DNA of 36,823 nucleotides from an uncultured Cyclobacteriaceae bacterium. GTDB lineage: Bacteria > Bacteroidota > Bacteroidia > Cytophagales > Cyclobacteriaceae. Positions 1 through 7,736 of the stretch are shown here, in pieces (within the stretch, counting starts at the first letter, position 1; each line of letters starts with the position of its first letter). The stretch covers positions 1 to 36,823 of the forward strand of contig CANLOE010000075.1 in the NCBI GenBank assembly GCA_947492745.1, given 5' to 3'. The translations under genes were made by a program, and so were the position numbers. Under the pieces are notes generated by a model. That model made no database searches, was not told the origin of the DNA, and worked only from the letters and a program-made list of their open reading frames with translations.

Positions 1-57
1 GACAGTAATTAGGGTTAAACTTTAAACTGGACATTTAAATTTAATCCTAACTGTCAG
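1..57. repeat. Imperfect inverted repeat at the window edge
   Basis: GACAGT-AAT-TAGG at the left pairs with CCTAACTGTC at about 47-56, leaving an AT-rich loop. This could be a small hairpin or the end of a repeat that continues outside the window. No function can be assigned. Confidence 0.3.
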
Positions 58-96
58 ATTAAGTCTGAACTACTTCAAATAAATTACTGAAAATCC

Positions 97-146
97 ATAT
101 CCTTATATAAGGATATCTGATTACAGGTCATACTGATGTATGACCT
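97..146. terminator. Palindrome and hairpin at the 3' end of the GAF gene
   Basis: A perfect 20-base palindrome at 97-116 (ATATCCTTA/TAAGGATAT) is followed by a hairpin at 125-146 with 9-bp arms AGGTCATAC and GTATGACCT. The second hairpin contains the stop codon of the minus-strand GAF gene. Neither has a U-run, so a role in mRNA 3'-end formation or stability is only inferred. Confidence 0.35.
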
Positions 147-1798
147 TCCTTTAGTTTTTCTAGTTCCTCTTGCAGTTGCTCTGCTTTTTTTTTGTGTTTT
201 TCCGTTTCCTTTTGGATCATGGCTACGGTTTTGCCCGCTTCTAGCTCTTTTCTTCTCAGTTCCTCTTGCGTAGCTTGTAGCTCTTCGATGTTCTGCATCA
301 TTTCCTCTTCGTTGGCACGCATTATTTCTGCTTGCTCCTGCGATTGCTCAAGAATAGACTGTGTTTTTTCATTGATTTTAATAGAGTTGACGGTAGAAGC
401 GGTGATTTCACTTACCTTTTCAATGAACTCTATTTGGTACTTGTGAAAAGGTTGAAAAGACGCCAGCTCCATTATACCCATAATCACTTCGTTGACCTTG
501 AGCGGGACAATGAGTAGATATCCTGGAGAAGCACCTCCGAGGCCGGAAGTGATTTCTAGGTAATCATTGGGGACGTTATCCATATAAATGGTCTCTTGCT
601 CACGATACGCTTGCCAGAGCAGTCCATCGCCCGGTAGTATAATTGACTCATCATGGCGTTGTTTGTCATAGGCATAACAGGCATAACGCTCTAAAAAAGG
701 ATTTCCGGGGTCATCTTCATTGGCATAAAAGACACCACCCTGATTCGCCGATATGTATTTGACCAGACTTTTTATGATGACTTTTGAAAGACTTTTGAGG
801 TCTTTTTGTTGGCTTCTCACTATTTCGCCGAACTTACTGATGCCTTCGGTCATTTCAATGCGAATAGTATCTTCCCGTTTGACCTTTTTCATCTGATCTC
901 GCATATTCGTCAGTTCCCCTGCCAGGTTATGTTCATTGTAGGATTTCAGGTCTTCCCGCATTCCCTCCCAGACAATGTTATAGTCTCCTAGTGATATCTT
1001 ATTGATGAAATTGGAAGCGGTCCGAAGGTTGTTGGTCAGTTCCAGGATAACATCCTTCTCATCCTCTACATATACCTTTTTATTGTCGTCAAATATATAT
1101 TTCTTTATGTTCTTTAAGATTTCTTCGAAGAGCTGTTTACGGATAGTATTGGATTTGTTCAATTGAGCAATGATGAGTATAAGCGTAGGTATGCCGATAA
1201 TAGTCAGGAAGATTTGAAGGTACAGGGTATTCCAGAATATAGACCCAAACTCATTTTCTGAGTTATCCAGTAATTTCTGAAGACGTTCGTTGGTCGGCCC
1301 TACAAAGTTGATGTATTCTATATATAATGTCTTTCCAAGATCTTTTCGTAAAATACTTTTTACTTCTTCGGTTCTATTTTCGCTGATCATATCAATCAGG
1401 CGGATATTCAACCTTAGATAATCACCTACTTTGGTTTCTATATCGTTAAGCCCAATGATATCCAAACCGTAAATCTTGAAATAATGCCTGAGCGAATCGA
1501 AAGTACTCTCATAATTATCTGCTGCGTGTTTCGCAGGTAGGGCCATGCTATTGTCATGGTTGATATAGAACCCTCTTAGGCCTAGGTCAGAGCGGTGAAT
1601 GTCACTGAGTATCTCTTCTATTCCACTTTCGATAGTATTGATGTCATTACGTACCTGTCGGTTTTGTTTGATATTGACAATATTATAGAACATGAAAAAA
1701 CTGCTCAATGTCAGCAAGCCGAGTATCACATAGATAGGAAAGTAGATGCCTTTTTTTTTGAAAAGAATGCTGAGTTTGTCTTTTTTGTTCCGTGCCAT
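128..1798 (-). CDS. Membrane-anchored GAF-domain sensor with long C-terminal coiled coil
   Basis: The product is 556 residues. A transmembrane helix lies near 18-40, followed by an extracytoplasmic helical region of about 145 residues resembling CHASE3-type sensor modules. A second helix lies near 188-211, then a charged linker, a GAF domain at about 335-485 and a Glu/Gln/Lys-rich coiled coil at about 490-550. There is no histidine kinase, cyclase or methyl-accepting signature, so the protein probably passes its signal to a partner through the coiled coil. Proteins ending GAF plus coiled coil are common in Cytophagales, where they are often encoded near kinases or motility genes; the neighbours here do not show which. 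The ATG at 1798 is chosen because a basic N-terminus and the first membrane helix follow directly. The exact ligand and role are unknown. Confidence 0.75.
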   Translation of the reverse strand: MARNKKDKLSILFKKKGIYFPIYVILGLLTLSSFFMFYNIVNIKQNRQVRNDINTIESGIEEILSDIHRSDLGLRGFYINHDNSMALPAKHAADNYESTFDSLRHYFKIYGLDIIGLNDIETKVGDYLRLNIRLIDMISENRTEEVKSILRKDLGKTLYIEYINFVGPTNERLQKLLDNSENEFGSIFWNTLYLQIFLTIIGIPTLILIIAQLNKSNTIRKQLFEEILKNIKKYIFDDNKKVYVEDEKDVILELTNNLRTASNFINKISLGDYNIVWEGMREDLKSYNEHNLAGELTNMRDQMKKVKREDTIRIEMTEGISKFGEIVRSQQKDLKSLSKVIIKSLVKYISANQGGVFYANEDDPGNPFLERYACYAYDKQRHDESIILPGDGLLWQAYREQETIYMDNVPNDYLEITSGLGGASPGYLLIVPLKVNEVIMGIMELASFQPFHKYQIEFIEKVSEITASTVNSIKINEKTQSILEQSQEQAEIMRANEEEMMQNIEELQATQEELRRKELEAGKTVAMIQKETEKHKKKAEQLQEELEKLKEGHTSV

Positions 1799-2029
1799 GG
1801 ATTCGAATGAAAAAAATTGACAATCGTAGACAGATAGTCAAAACATAAAAAATACTTTAATTCCGCATCTTCTCATCAGTACATGGTTCCAACATTTACA
1901 GTGTGAAAATAACTGATATTTATGGACCTTCAGTGAGAAGAGCTTCGAGTGCAACAAAGCTTGTCCTCATGTCTTTATAACTGGGTTTAGCTATGGTGTG
2001 AGTCATGCTGCTATCATAGGTTCGATTCG
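1799..2029. other. Intergenic, no gene seen
   Basis: AT-rich DNA upstream of the GAF gene, which should carry that gene's promoter. A stretch near 2005-2018 (CATGCTGCTATCATAG) resembles a worn core of the palindromic repeats found nearby. No open reading frame is convincing. Confidence 0.4.
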
Positions 2030-2034
2030 TTTAT

Positions 2035-2200
2035 CCCAGATCATGCGTTAGAAAATCTATTGCGGAACTAAATATCTGCAAACCGGTCGTTGCACTAAGT
2101 TTTTTGAATTCATCATAGCAGTGCTATGCTAAATCCAATAAAACTCCCTGATTTATTAATATTTAAACCCTCGTTACGAAGTTCCAATGCATGATTCAGG
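2035..2200 (-). mobile_element. Palindromic element A1 (166 bp) with TTTAT target duplication
   Basis: The element begins CCCAGATCATGCG and ends ATGATTCAGG. It is flanked on both sides by TTTAT (2030-2034 and 2201-2205). Its reverse complement aligns end to end with the copy at 13500-13665, which is also 166 bp. The centre carries ATAGCAGTGCTAT, and the two arms are inverted copies of each other. It has no coding capacity. Equal lengths and direct flanking duplications show that it moved as a unit. Confidence 0.8.
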
Positions 2201-2335
2201 TTTATCGAAGTGAAGATACTGAGTTATTGGCACAAGTCATAAGCTTGATGAGGTTTTTATACTGTTAACTAAAGCATGTCCATGGAGGCGAAGGTATCAT
2301 TGAATCAGACCTAAACAGTTCGATAACTAATGCAC

Positions 2336-2357
2336 AGCTCCCAAGGAGCTTTTTTTT
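2336..2357 (+). terminator. Strong intrinsic terminator with no gene upstream
   Basis: Arms AGCTCC and GGAGCT enclose a CAA loop and are followed by eight T residues, a textbook rho-independent terminator on the plus strand. No protein gene lies upstream on this strand in the window, only element A1 and about 130 bases of unique DNA. It may end a small RNA of roughly 100-150 nt, or be left over from a lost gene. Confidence 0.65.
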
Positions 2358-2713
2358 CCAAATACAGGAAAGAAACCATGGCCGATGCTCATATCCTCAT
2401 ATCTGTTTTTTCCATATAATACGCTGCTTTTGTCACATAGTTGCGGCAAAAGTCACTCTATACTAGAGTTCATATATCGATTGGGCACACAGATAGGGTA
2501 ACTCGGGCCCGTCTCACAGATGTCCTCTACGAATTGAAACTTACTAAAACGGTTTGTTTGATAAAAATCAATCGTATCCATAAATCGAGAAGCAAAAGAT
2601 TTTCGCCTCTAAGATGTAATGCTTATTGGTACCATTTACATGACTTATAACCGTTAATGGGCCTTTGCCGAAAACCCAGAACAGAGTAGGCATCCACCGA
2701 ATATCAAATACTT
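2358..2713. other. Intergenic leader of the RiPP precursor gene, no gene seen
   Basis: About 350 bases lie between the terminator and the small RiPP precursor gene. Short open frames exist but none has recognisable content. The promoter and 5' leader of the precursor gene should lie here; I do not see a clear TAnnTTTG-type Bacteroidota promoter or a Shine-Dalgarno site. Confidence 0.4.
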
Positions 2714-2878
2714 ATGAAATCAAAAAAGATGAGTTTAAAAGAATTGAAGATCACTAGTTTCGTTACCCACATGAATCCCGAGGCGGAGAAGGCCCTTAAA
2801 GGGGGTGGCTCTGATCAACATACACCTTGTTCAACGTGTGTACCCAATCCTACGGGAGATATTCTTGAGGTGATTTGA
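2714..2878 (+). CDS. Putative class I lanthipeptide-type RiPP precursor peptide, 54 aa
   Basis: This small gene encodes 54 residues. The N-terminal half, MKSKKMSLKELKITSFVT then HMNPEAEKALKGG, matches the leader layout of Bacteroidota class I lanthipeptide precursors (pinensin-like): a lysine-rich start, an LKELKxxSFVT recognition block and a double-glycine protease site. Cleavage after Gly30-Gly31 would leave a core of about 23 residues with two Cys (39 and 42) and Ser/Thr partners, including the HTPCSTCVPNPTG segment that could form lanthionine rings. Codon use is gene-like and there is a single ATG at 2714. No LanB, LanC, peptidase-ABC transporter or other maturation gene is in the window, so any modification enzymes must be encoded elsewhere. 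The stop codon abuts a mobile element. The RiPP class is inferred from the leader; another double-glycine peptide (for example quorum or bacteriocin type) is possible. Confidence 0.7.
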   Translation: MKSKKMSLKELKITSFVTHMNPEAEKALKGGGSDQHTPCSTCVPNPTGDILEVI

Positions 2879-2928
2879 CCCCAACATGATCCATAGGATT
2901 TCGTCATGGGAACTGAAGTAGCCTTAAA

Positions 2929-3092
2929 CCCAAAATGATCAATAGAGAACCTATTCTGCGCATAAATGGCTTCATATCAGAAGCTTTTCCCACCGGTCTT
3001 CATTCACCATAGCGGTGCTATGCCGAACGAATCCAAATGGCCGGTATTTTGCCATTTATACGCTCATCACGATTTCTATCGATCAATTTGGG
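2929..3092. mobile_element. Palindromic element A-type C1 (164 bp), TTAAA duplication
   Basis: Ends are CCCAAAATGATC and GATCAATTTGGG, flanked by TTAAA at 2924-2928 and 3093-3097. It is almost identical (about 8 differences by eye) to the 164-bp copy at 13762-13925, so both moved recently from one source. The core is CATAGCGGTGCTATG. No open reading frame. Confidence 0.85.
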
Positions 3093-3097
3093 TTAAA

Positions 3098-3263
3098 CCC
3101 AGAATGTTCGTTGGAACTTCGTCATGAGGACTTAAATGGCAATAAATCAGTGCGTTTTCTTGGGTTCAGCGTAGCACCGCTACGGTGAATTCAAAAAACG
3201 CATTCATTTACTGATTTGAAGCCAGTTAAGTCCGGAATAGATTTTCTAATGGACATTTTGGGT
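3098..3263 (+). mobile_element. Palindromic element A3 (166 bp), TTAAA duplication
   Basis: Starts CCCAGAATGTTCG, ends GGACATTTTGGG, and is flanked by TTAAA at 3093-3097 and 3264-3268. It shares the left TTAAA with the neighbouring C1 copy. The two arms fold back on each other over almost the full length around GTAGCACCGCTAC. Confidence 0.8.
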
Positions 3264-3406
3264 TAAATCAATGTGTTTTTTGAATCGATATAGCATTGTT
3301 ACGATTAATTCAAAAAAATACATTTGACTTACTGATTTGCAGCTTTTCAGTATCTTGATGGATTTTTTAATGCATGATTGGGCTTAACCCCATTCATTCA
3401 AAAAAA

Positions 3407-3459
3407 GTATACCCACCTTCGGGAAGACCTAATTGTTCCAGCGAGGGTGGGTAGTATAC
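3407..3459. repeat. Long imperfect hairpin
   Basis: GTATACCCACC (3407-3417) pairs with GGTGGGTAGTATAC (3446-3459), and an inner GGAA/TTCC pair closes the loop. There is no U-run. It lies between the repeat island and the 3' end of the convergent propeller gene, so it may mark a 3' boundary or be part of another worn repeat. Downstream to 3648 nothing else is convincing. Confidence 0.45.
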
Positions 3460-3648
3460 CCTGGAGAAAAGGAACAGGTGACTAGCTCAAAGGAGCGGTC
3501 AGAAGTAACGAAGTATATCATCCATTGTACATGGGTGAACGGGGCACTGGAAATGTTTCCTAAAGACACCGTTACATCCGAGAAAACATCCTGTCCCAAA
3601 CCAATTACGCTTGAGTATAAGTAGGAGTATCTGGTGAATGGTATAACA

Positions 3649-4578
3649 TCAAAAACCGATGGGACGATGAAAACGCATCAATATAGGATAATGTCCACGG
3701 AGTTTATGTCTCTTTCTGGCATACTTGGATACTTCTAGCCCATTGTTATCGAGGCCTATCCATATTTCTTTCTCAGTGAGTAAAAGGGCTTCTGCCATGC
3801 CATACTTACTGGGTTCGAAGAGCTTTCCCTTCGGGTGACTGTTCGTATGTCGAAAAGATAATTTTTCAACGACTTTGTGACTGTTCGGGTCTACTTTAGT
3901 AATGAAATTACCATTACGCTCCAGCAGGTACAAGTACCCTTCTTCGAACTTCATATCGGAGTAATCATTGCTCTCACTTTCGGGAGTGCTGAACTTTTCC
4001 AATACTTCACCTGTCCGTAAAGATGCCTTTATGATAAACCTAGGTTGTCTTTCTTTTGCTAAATAGATGGTTTCATGGTCGCAATCAACGGCCACACCCT
4101 CCCAACCTGTATTTTTCAACCAAGTAGTAGGAGTTTCACCATAGCTTTCAAGTTGTAATGGGATGGCTTGAGACTGACCCTTGTGATTTACGGTATAGGC
4201 AATATTTTTTCGTTCATCGATGAGATAGAACAAGTCTTTGCAGAAATCAATCCCTTCAAAATCAGTGGTATCGCTATGGATATCAAGGGCAAATTTATGA
4301 TCTATATTCCACTCCTTTTCCGATAGGCTAATACGATAGATATAAGTATTCCAGTGTTTGTCCGCGACTACATGGATTGCACCATTATCACTTACGATAC
4401 CGCTAAGGTCAAACCGTTGAGTATGCTCACGTCCCAGCTGCTTGATGTCGATGAGCTCCAGTTGAGTGTGATCAGGTATAGTTACAGGCTTTTGGGAGAA
4501 GGCCTTTAAAGTACTGAATAGCAATAAAAAACCACATGTAACTGTACTCAAATACATAGAAAGAAAATAGAATGACAA
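3649..4578 (-). CDS. Secreted SdiA-regulated / phytase-esterase-like beta-propeller protein
   Basis: 309 residues. The N-terminus (about 1-29) is a signal-peptide-like hydrophobic stretch ending near SQ. The rest is rich in short beta strands with repeated patterns such as DLSGIV, DFEGID, GWEGVA and YSDMKFEEG, as seen in the SdiA-regulated and 'esterase-like activity of phytase' families, which fold as beta-propellers. These proteins are extracytoplasmic, but their substrates are mostly unknown. The start may instead be the Met at residue 8, which leaves a shorter signal peptide. The gene stands alone, flanked by repeat islands on both sides. The family is a moderate call; enzymatic activity is not shown by any motif I can point to. 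Confidence 0.6.
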   Translation of the reverse strand: MSFYFLSMYLSTVTCGFLLLFSTLKAFSQKPVTIPDHTQLELIDIKQLGREHTQRFDLSGIVSDNGAIHVVADKHWNTYIYRISLSEKEWNIDHKFALDIHSDTTDFEGIDFCKDLFYLIDERKNIAYTVNHKGQSQAIPLQLESYGETPTTWLKNTGWEGVAVDCDHETIYLAKERQPRFIIKASLRTGEVLEKFSTPESESNDYSDMKFEEGYLYLLERNGNFITKVDPNSHKVVEKLSFRHTNSHPKGKLFEPSKYGMAEALLLTEKEIWIGLDNNGLEVSKYARKRHKLRGHYPILMRFHRPIGF

Positions 4579-4678
4579 AATTCGAAAAAGAAGATGCCGA
4601 GCACCATATTTACACCTTTTCCTTATTTTAGGAGGTGTAGACCATAAATTATTGATAGACTTAAATTAGGCTATATTA

Positions 4679-4842
4679 TGCGAAACTGTCTTTCGAGTGT
4701 CCGCATATCCTCCTATTCATTTTGTTGTCCTATCTTGCGTTGAAACCCTCCTGATAACGTTACTACCATACGGTTTTCGCCTTGACTGAACAAAATAAAT
4801 GATGGGCAAAATTTCAGACAATGCTTAAAACATAAATCTGTA
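4679..4842 (+). repeat. Diverged copy of palindromic element B (B4)
   Basis: The segment follows the B element along its whole length: CGCATATCCTCC, TTCATTTTGTTG, then CGCCTTGACTGAACAAAAT and a right end TTAAAACATAAATCTGTA. Many substitutions and no intact target duplication mark it as an old insertion. It is non-coding. Confidence 0.6.
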
Positions 4843-5026
4843 GTAAGCCCAAGTTTACAATAGTTCCACTATTATAGACTTAAATATCTTAAAATAAGTT
4901 AAATAGAGGTTTTTTTTATGTCAGCTGTAGTGGTACCATACCGAATTAAAGAAGCCCTATTGATCCATCGTATTTTAAGCCTTTATGGAAAAGTTCCAAA
5001 TACAGCGTATTCTACGAAACCATTAA
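4843..5026. other. Intergenic, no gene seen
   Basis: Only a 39-codon frame at 4918-5037 is present; it has no recognisable content and runs into the adjacent palindromic element, so it is not called. The rest is AT-rich. Confidence 0.4.
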
Positions 5027-5027
5027 C

Positions 5028-5391
5028 CCCGAATTGATCAATAGAATTTCGTGATGAGGGCATAATTACGATAAAATCAGCGGCCTAGGTGAGGAGGCTT
5101 AAATCGAAGATTCATGAACTCCAATGGAAAACAAACACCACAATGAACTAAACCGAAGGTTCATGAACACTATCAAAAAGACAAACACGATAGTAAACTA
5201 AATCGAAGATTCGATGAATGCCGTTGAAATCAATCGATACAATGAATCAAACCATAGGTTCGATGAATGCTGTTGAAATCAATCGATACAATGAATCAAT
5301 TGATGATTAAGGTATAAAACCTGCGCAGCGTAAAACTACTGATTTTGAAGCAATTTATGTCCGAAATAGTAAGACTATTGATTTTTTTGGG
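5028..5391 (+). mobile_element. Palindromic element A-type C4 with a tandem-repeat centre
   Basis: The left arm (CCCGAATTGATCAATAG...) and right arm (...GACTATTGATTTTTTTGGG) match the A-type family, with TTAA flanks on each side. Instead of the usual short central stem, the middle holds about 200 bp of tandem repeats. The arms are closest to those of the copy at 13930-14258. Confidence 0.7.
5101..5297 (+). repeat. Four tandem units of 49-50 bp
   Basis: Units start at 5101, 5150, 5200 and 5249, each beginning AAAYCRWAGRTTC. Units 3 and 4 are nearly identical; units 1 and 2 are more diverged. The units are contiguous, with no spacers. They fill the centre of a palindromic mobile element. No coding frame runs through them. 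Confidence 0.85.
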
Positions 5392-5697
5392 TTAAGATAG
5401 ACACAACAATGAGCAAACGCACAATTGGGAGTAAAAGAACGCATCTATTTTTGCTTCTCAAAAGATGTGCGCATTAAGAGATATCGAACACAATCACCTG
5501 AAGATGGGACAAGGTCGCACTCATGAAAAGCAGATAGAAAATAGACCTAATGATCATGTGTCAATGACCGTCACATCATTAAATGACTAAATAAGGGCTA
5601 TTCCATTTATTGATTTTCTGTTTTACGCTTTCTTGAAGGTAAGATTAAGACCCGCTAATTTCTTTGAGTTCTAAAGATCACAATATAGGCTTTCTTA
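5392..5697. other. Intergenic downstream of murA, no gene seen
   Basis: About 300 bases with small inverted repeats (for example CGCATCT...AGATGTGCG near 5440-5475). No clear U-tailed terminator for the murA operon was found. Confidence 0.4.
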
Positions 5698-7005
5698 TTA
5701 TTGGCCACGTTCTATGACCGCTCCGAGATTGCGCAAACGATCATCGATATACTGATAACCTCTATCTATCTGTTCGACATTGTATATCGTGCTTTCACCA
5801 TCAGCGGAGAGTGCCGCTATTAGCAGTGAAACTCCGGCACGTATATCGGGCGAAGTCATTTTGATACCTCTTAGGGCCTGTTTTCTGTTCAGTCCTATCA
5901 CAGTAGCCCTATGAGGATCACAAAGGATGATCTGCGCGCCCATATCGATGAGTTTATCCACAAAGAATAGCCGACTTTCAAACATTTTCTGGTGTACCAG
6001 CACTGTACCTTTGGCTTGCGTGGCAACTACTAAGAGAATACTGAGCAGGTCAGGTGTAAATCCGGGCCATGGCGCATCGGCCACGGTCATAATAGAGCCA
6101 TCGATAAAAGTCTCTATTTCATAGCTTTCTTGGGCGGGTATAAAGATATCATCTCCCTGTAGTTCCATGGCGATACCCATTCTGCGAAATACAGTGGGAA
6201 TCAATCCCAAATGTTCTACTCCTGCACCTTTTATGGTCAGTGCGGACCGGGTCATAGCAGCGAGTCCTATAAAACTGCCTATTTCTATCATATCCGGCAG
6301 CATGCGGTGCGTTGTACCTTCCAGTACCTCTACTCCTTCTATGGTAATCAAGTTGGAGCCTACCCCTGAAATCGTAGCACCCATCCGATTGAGCATGCGG
6401 CAGAGCTGTTGTAGGTAGGGTTCACATGCGGCATTATAGATCGTGGTCTTTCCTTTGGCAAGTACAGCCGCCATTATAATATTGGCTGTTCCCGTGACGG
6501 AGGCTTCATCCAATAGGATGTAAGTGCCTTTGAGATTAGAAGCATCTATATTATAAAAGCCGTCCTTAGGTTCATAATTGAATTTAGCGCCTAAGTGCTG
6601 AAAACCTAGAAAATGGGTGTCCAAGCGTCTTCTGCCTATCTTGTCACCTCCCGGTTTGGGTATTTTTGCACGGCCATAGCGGGCCAATAGTGGACCGAGA
6701 ATCATAATAGACCCTCTTAGTGAAGCGGCTTTTATCCTGAAATCATCTGTTTCCAGGTAATCGATATCGATGTCTTTCGCTGTAAACCTGCACGTAGACT
6801 CCGATATTTTTTCTACGATGACCCCCATATCACCGATGAGCTCTATAAGCTTATTGACATCACGTATATTTGGGATGTTTTCTATGGTGACGGTCTTTGG
6901 TGTCAGTAAAACAGCACTGATGATTTGTAGCGCTTCATTTTTGGCTCCTTGCGGAATGATTTCCCCGGAAAGCGTATTGCCACCCTGTATAGTGAATGAT
7001 GCCAT
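5698..7005 (-). CDS. murA: UDP-N-acetylglucosamine 1-carboxyvinyltransferase MurA (Asp active-site variant)
   Basis: 435 residues, the usual length. MurA transfers enolpyruvate from PEP to UDP-GlcNAc, the first committed step of peptidoglycan synthesis in the cytoplasm. Lys22-Asn23 (GAKNEAL), the SLRGSI motif (Arg97) and the loop PGGDKIGRRRLDTH are all present. In E. coli this loop reads GGC and Cys115 is the general acid and the fosfomycin target; here the equivalent residue is Asp121. Asp at this site is known from naturally fosfomycin-resistant MurA enzymes (for example mycobacteria and chlamydiae). The ATG overlaps the TAA of the preceding DUF4290 gene (TAATG), so the two are translationally coupled and share an operon with uvrD/pcrA upstream. 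Confidence 0.97.
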   Translation of the reverse strand: MASFTIQGGNTLSGEIIPQGAKNEALQIISAVLLTPKTVTIENIPNIRDVNKLIELIGDMGVIVEKISESTCRFTAKDIDIDYLETDDFRIKAASLRGSIMILGPLLARYGRAKIPKPGGDKIGRRRLDTHFLGFQHLGAKFNYEPKDGFYNIDASNLKGTYILLDEASVTGTANIIMAAVLAKGKTTIYNAACEPYLQQLCRMLNRMGATISGVGSNLITIEGVEVLEGTTHRMLPDMIEIGSFIGLAAMTRSALTIKGAGVEHLGLIPTVFRRMGIAMELQGDDIFIPAQESYEIETFIDGSIMTVADAPWPGFTPDLLSILLVVATQAKGTVLVHQKMFESRLFFVDKLIDMGAQIILCDPHRATVIGLNRKQALRGIKMTSPDIRAGVSLLIAALSADGESTIYNVEQIDRGYQYIDDRLRNLGAVIERGQ

Positions 7006-7718
7006 TAACTTCTTTTTCTTCTATTATTGCTATTGCTACTTCGGTTACTGTTACTGTTGTTGTTTCTTGCCCTGGGGCCTCCACTATTGAAATTACCTCC
7101 CTTGCTACTGGATTGAGTACTTCGTTTCTTCTCTTTGTACAGGGATTCAAATAGGTTCTCTTCGCGAACTTTTTCGAGGTCTATGATCAGTTTTCCCTTG
7201 GAAAGTACCCTTATATTTTCCACAATCACCTCATCATCGATGACCTCTTTGTTCCAACTGGCGTGAAAGCTTTTCATTAGTTTACCGATGTAGATAATAG
7301 CATTCTGTTGTTCTTGCTCATCTTCTATATCGATAACCTCACTAACAAGGAGTTCTATGTTTTTACCGTAATGTTTGTACCTGATGTTTTGTGTATTGTA
7401 AGGGATACGATCGGGTTTTTTTTCCAGCACATCTTTTTCGGGGATAGGGTAAGGGCTGTCGATATCCAACTCGAAACCGGCCATGATATAAAGATCATCC
7501 CACATTTTTTGTGTCGTTTCGGGAGTGTCCCTTAGGGTAGGGGTGACCTGTTTCATCAGTTCAATGAGTGTATTGGCCGAATTGTTCCTATCCTCTCGGT
7601 CTTCTATATTCTTGATGTACTCAATCAGTTTTTGAATATTTCTGCCATACTCTTTTAGGATAACGGGGAGTCTGCCGGTATTGTACTCGTTCATAGTTTG
7701 AAGGATAGGTGAATCCAT
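7005..7718 (-). CDS. DUF4290 domain-containing protein
   Basis: 237 residues. The DUF4290 region covers about 10-195 with the typical start EYNTGRLPVILKEYGRNIQ; the C-terminal 40 residues are a low-complexity Ser/Asn/Arg/Gly tail, a basic tail that could bind nucleic acid or the cell surface. The domain is found in Bacteroidota, regularly beside murA, but its function is unknown. The gene starts 18 bases after uvrD/pcrA and overlaps the murA start by one base, so it is the middle gene of a three-gene operon. The Met at residue 9 is an alternative start. Confidence 0.85.
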   Translation of the reverse strand: MDSPILQTMNEYNTGRLPVILKEYGRNIQKLIEYIKNIEDREDRNNSANTLIELMKQVTPTLRDTPETTQKMWDDLYIMAGFELDIDSPYPIPEKDVLEKKPDRIPYNTQNIRYKHYGKNIELLVSEVIDIEDEQEQQNAIIYIGKLMKSFHASWNKEVIDDEVIVENIRVLSKGKLIIDLEKVREENLFESLYKEKKRSTQSSSKGGNFNSGGPRARNNNSNSNRSSNSNNRRKRS

Positions 7719-7736
7719 CGTTTTACGGATGAATGA

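Larger units (their letters stand above)
2880..3383 (+). mobile_element. Palindromic element A0 split by two nested A-type elements
   Basis: The left part (2880-2928) and right part (3269-3382) join into one A-type element of about 163 bp when the two nested copies and the extra TTAAA repeats are removed. The left flank TTGAC (2875-2879) and right flank TTAAC (3384-3388) look like an aged 5-bp target duplication. The left flank includes the TGA stop of the RiPP gene, so this element inserted exactly at that gene's 3' end. Confidence 0.7.

Noticed and set aside
2019-2028. GGTTCGATTC, resembling a tRNA T-loop
   Set aside because: No acceptor, D-arm or anticodon stem can be formed around it; the downstream sequence is element A1.
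2441-2650. 69-codon frame upstream of the RiPP gene
   Set aside because: It has no recognisable content and no good start; treated as chance.
3433-3624. 63-codon frame starting on TTG
   Set aside because: It has no ATG and no recognisable domain, and it begins inside a hairpin next to a repeat island; it is convergent with a real gene.
4918-5037. 39-codon ORF (MSAVVVPYRIKEALL...)
   Set aside because: No family signature, and its 3' end lies in a mobile element.
5101-5297. Regular 49-50-bp repeats as a possible CRISPR array
   Set aside because: Units are contiguous with no unique spacers, vary between copies, and lie inside a mobile palindrome; no cas genes are present.
6167-6418. Long plus-strand frames opposite murA and other genes
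   Set aside because: These are mirror frames of strongly supported genes without start signals or domain content.
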